This document shows positions 24,376 through 25,189 of a stretch of DNA of 25,189 bases, piece after piece. The first letter of the stretch is position 1; each line of letters begins with the position of its first letter. The notes beneath the pieces were generated by a model that was not told where the DNA came from, did not search any database, and saw only the letters and a list, made by a program, of their open reading frames with translations. Origin of the DNA: DASRCB01 sp035653295 (lineage in GTDB: Bacteria > Acidobacteriota > Terriglobia > Bryobacterales > Bryobacteraceae); assembly GCA_035653295.1 (NCBI GenBank), contig DASRCB010000161.1, positions 1 to 25,189 of the forward strand, in the 5' to 3' direction. A program made the position numbers and the translations under genes.

Positions 24376-25189
24376 TCATTGAGGAAGCATGGTGTCGCCG
24401 ATCTGCAGCGCATTCGGCACGCCGGATTCCGAGAGCCTGAAGTTCACCTGCAGCGCGCCGGCAACCAGCCCCGGCGCTGCCCCGGCATACAGGATGTCTC
24501 CATCAACCACGACCGGCAGAACCGGGGCCGGCCACGGCTTCGTTGTGCTGACCAACTCCCCTGTCTTCAGACTCGGCGTGAACAACCCCGCCCCGCCCGC
24601 ATACATCACCAAAACCTCACCCGCCCTCGCGGGATGCGCGTCGGAGAGAACCGTTCCATCCAGGTGCGTGATCGCGAAGATTGCAGGCGTGGCCGGCACA
24701 ACCGGCAGAATGAACGTAGGGAGTGTGCCCGCCGGCGTCTCAATCCGCACCGCCGTCGCGCCACGCCCCGCCACCTCGAACGGTACGATCGCGTTGATCT
24801 GCGTCGATCTGGCATACAAGAGCGGCGCGGCCACGTCGTCGAAGAATACCTGGACACCGCCGATCCTGGTCGCCAGCGCCGAGCCGTTCACCACCGCGCC
24901 TGCCGGCGCCGACGGCCCGAGCCCCTGCCCGTAGAAGCTGACGAACCCTCCAGGCGAAACCTGCGGCGACACCCGCGTTCCACCAGAGTTGACGACGCCA
25001 AGCAGCACGGGCGACGGCGGCGGAGTCGAGGGCAGCGTCAACACCGATCCGCCCGTCCCGAGCAGCGTCACAGCGCTCCCGGGACCAGGGACAATCTGCC
25101 CATCCGCCGAACCCGCGGGAGCCCGGAACGAGTTCACCAGCGCGCCCGAACTATCCAGCACTGCAACGAAATCCGCGCCCGACGCCGGC
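24376..25189 (-). CDS. Solibacter-type C-terminal domain protein (TIGR03437), 5' end outside the window
   Basis: At least 270 residues; the frame is still open at the right edge (it reads ADFVAVLDSSGALV across the last bases), so the N-terminus is missing. Residues after LPSTPPPSP match the C-terminal domain named for Solibacter: VLLGVVNSGG, SPGGFVSFYGQGLGP, VQVFFDDVAAPLLYA, QINAIVPFEV, a PAIFAI strand, AGEVLVMYAGGAG and YAGAAPGLVAGALQVNFRL. In this family the domain follows propeller or other extracellular modules; the preceding DFVAVLDSSGALVNSF fits the end of an SBBP-like propeller. It is probably a secreted surface protein; the domain's role is unknown. It ends LPQ-stop and leads into the VOC/carbonic-anhydrase-like genes. 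Confidence 0.9.
   Translation of the reverse strand, partial: PASGADFVAVLDSSGALVNSFRAPAGSADGQIVPGPGSAVTLLGTGGSVLTLPSTPPPSPVLLGVVNSGGTRVSPQVSPGGFVSFYGQGLGPSAPAGAVVNGSALATRIGGVQVFFDDVAAPLLYARSTQINAIVPFEVAGRGATAVRIETPAGTLPTFILPVVPATPAIFAITHLDGTVLSDAHPARAGEVLVMYAGGAGLFTPSLKTGELVSTTKPWPAPVLPVVVDGDILYAGAAPGLVAGALQVNFRLSESGVPNALQIGDTMLPQ

Noticed and set aside
1..25189. tRNA, rRNA or riboswitch genes
   Set aside because: I saw no cloverleaf-like element, rRNA motif or recognisable riboswitch core; a covariance-model search could still find a weak one.

Overview
The window looks like chromosomal DNA of an Acidobacteriota bacterium, probably near Candidatus Solibacter / Bryobacterales. The evidence is high GC content, a protein ending in the Solibacter-type C-terminal domain (TIGR03437) at the right edge, a giant secreted protein with a DUF7948-like head, SBBP-type propeller and choice-of-anchor D repeats at the left, and a paired Tat-exported enolase-superfamily enzyme and secreted RraA-like protein in the middle. 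This placement is inferred from protein families; no rRNA or tRNA gene is present.

Layout. (1) 1-322: a short tyrosine-recombinase remnant overlapping a strong nested hairpin. (2) 323-9226, minus: one 2967-residue secreted repeat protein with 17 anchor-D (ASPM/SPD-2/Hydin-like) repeats and two C-terminal copies of a two-cysteine module. (3) 9709-10783, minus: a ZIP-family metal transporter overlapping a possible small upstream gene. (4) 10851-13068, minus: an exported RraA-like protein and a Tat-exported mandelate-racemase-type enzyme, one base apart, with the apparent C-terminal tail of a TonB-dependent receptor just upstream. (5) 13834-14998, plus: two tandem PepSY-TM-like membrane proteins. 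(6) 15131-16374, minus: a secreted thioredoxin-like protein without the CXXC pair, and a bactofilin. (7) 16657-22938, plus: a well-formed promoter and a giant exported mosaic protein (plant-type LRR, Ig-like domains, two Gly-rich beta-helices, LamG, three copies of the same two-cysteine module), split in two by a frame change at about 19756. (8) 22949-25189, minus: a TIGR03437 protein, a PhnB-like VOC protein, a small beta-carbonic-anhydrase-like protein and a frameshifted VOC gene. A decayed inverted copy of part of the carbonic-anhydrase-like gene lies beyond the VOC gene.

How it fits together. Most of the window codes for exported or envelope proteins. The most interesting signal is a module of about 140-150 residues with NAC and NSQC cysteine motifs, present five times and shared by two otherwise unrelated giant proteins more than 12 kb apart. 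The RraA/enolase pair and the receptor remnant suggest a periplasmic sugar-acid or aromatic-acid catabolic locus that has lost its outer-membrane receptor. Several genes are broken (recombinase, receptor, giant LRR protein, VOC, duplicated carbonic-anhydrase-like gene), so the region is turning over or the assembly carries some indels.
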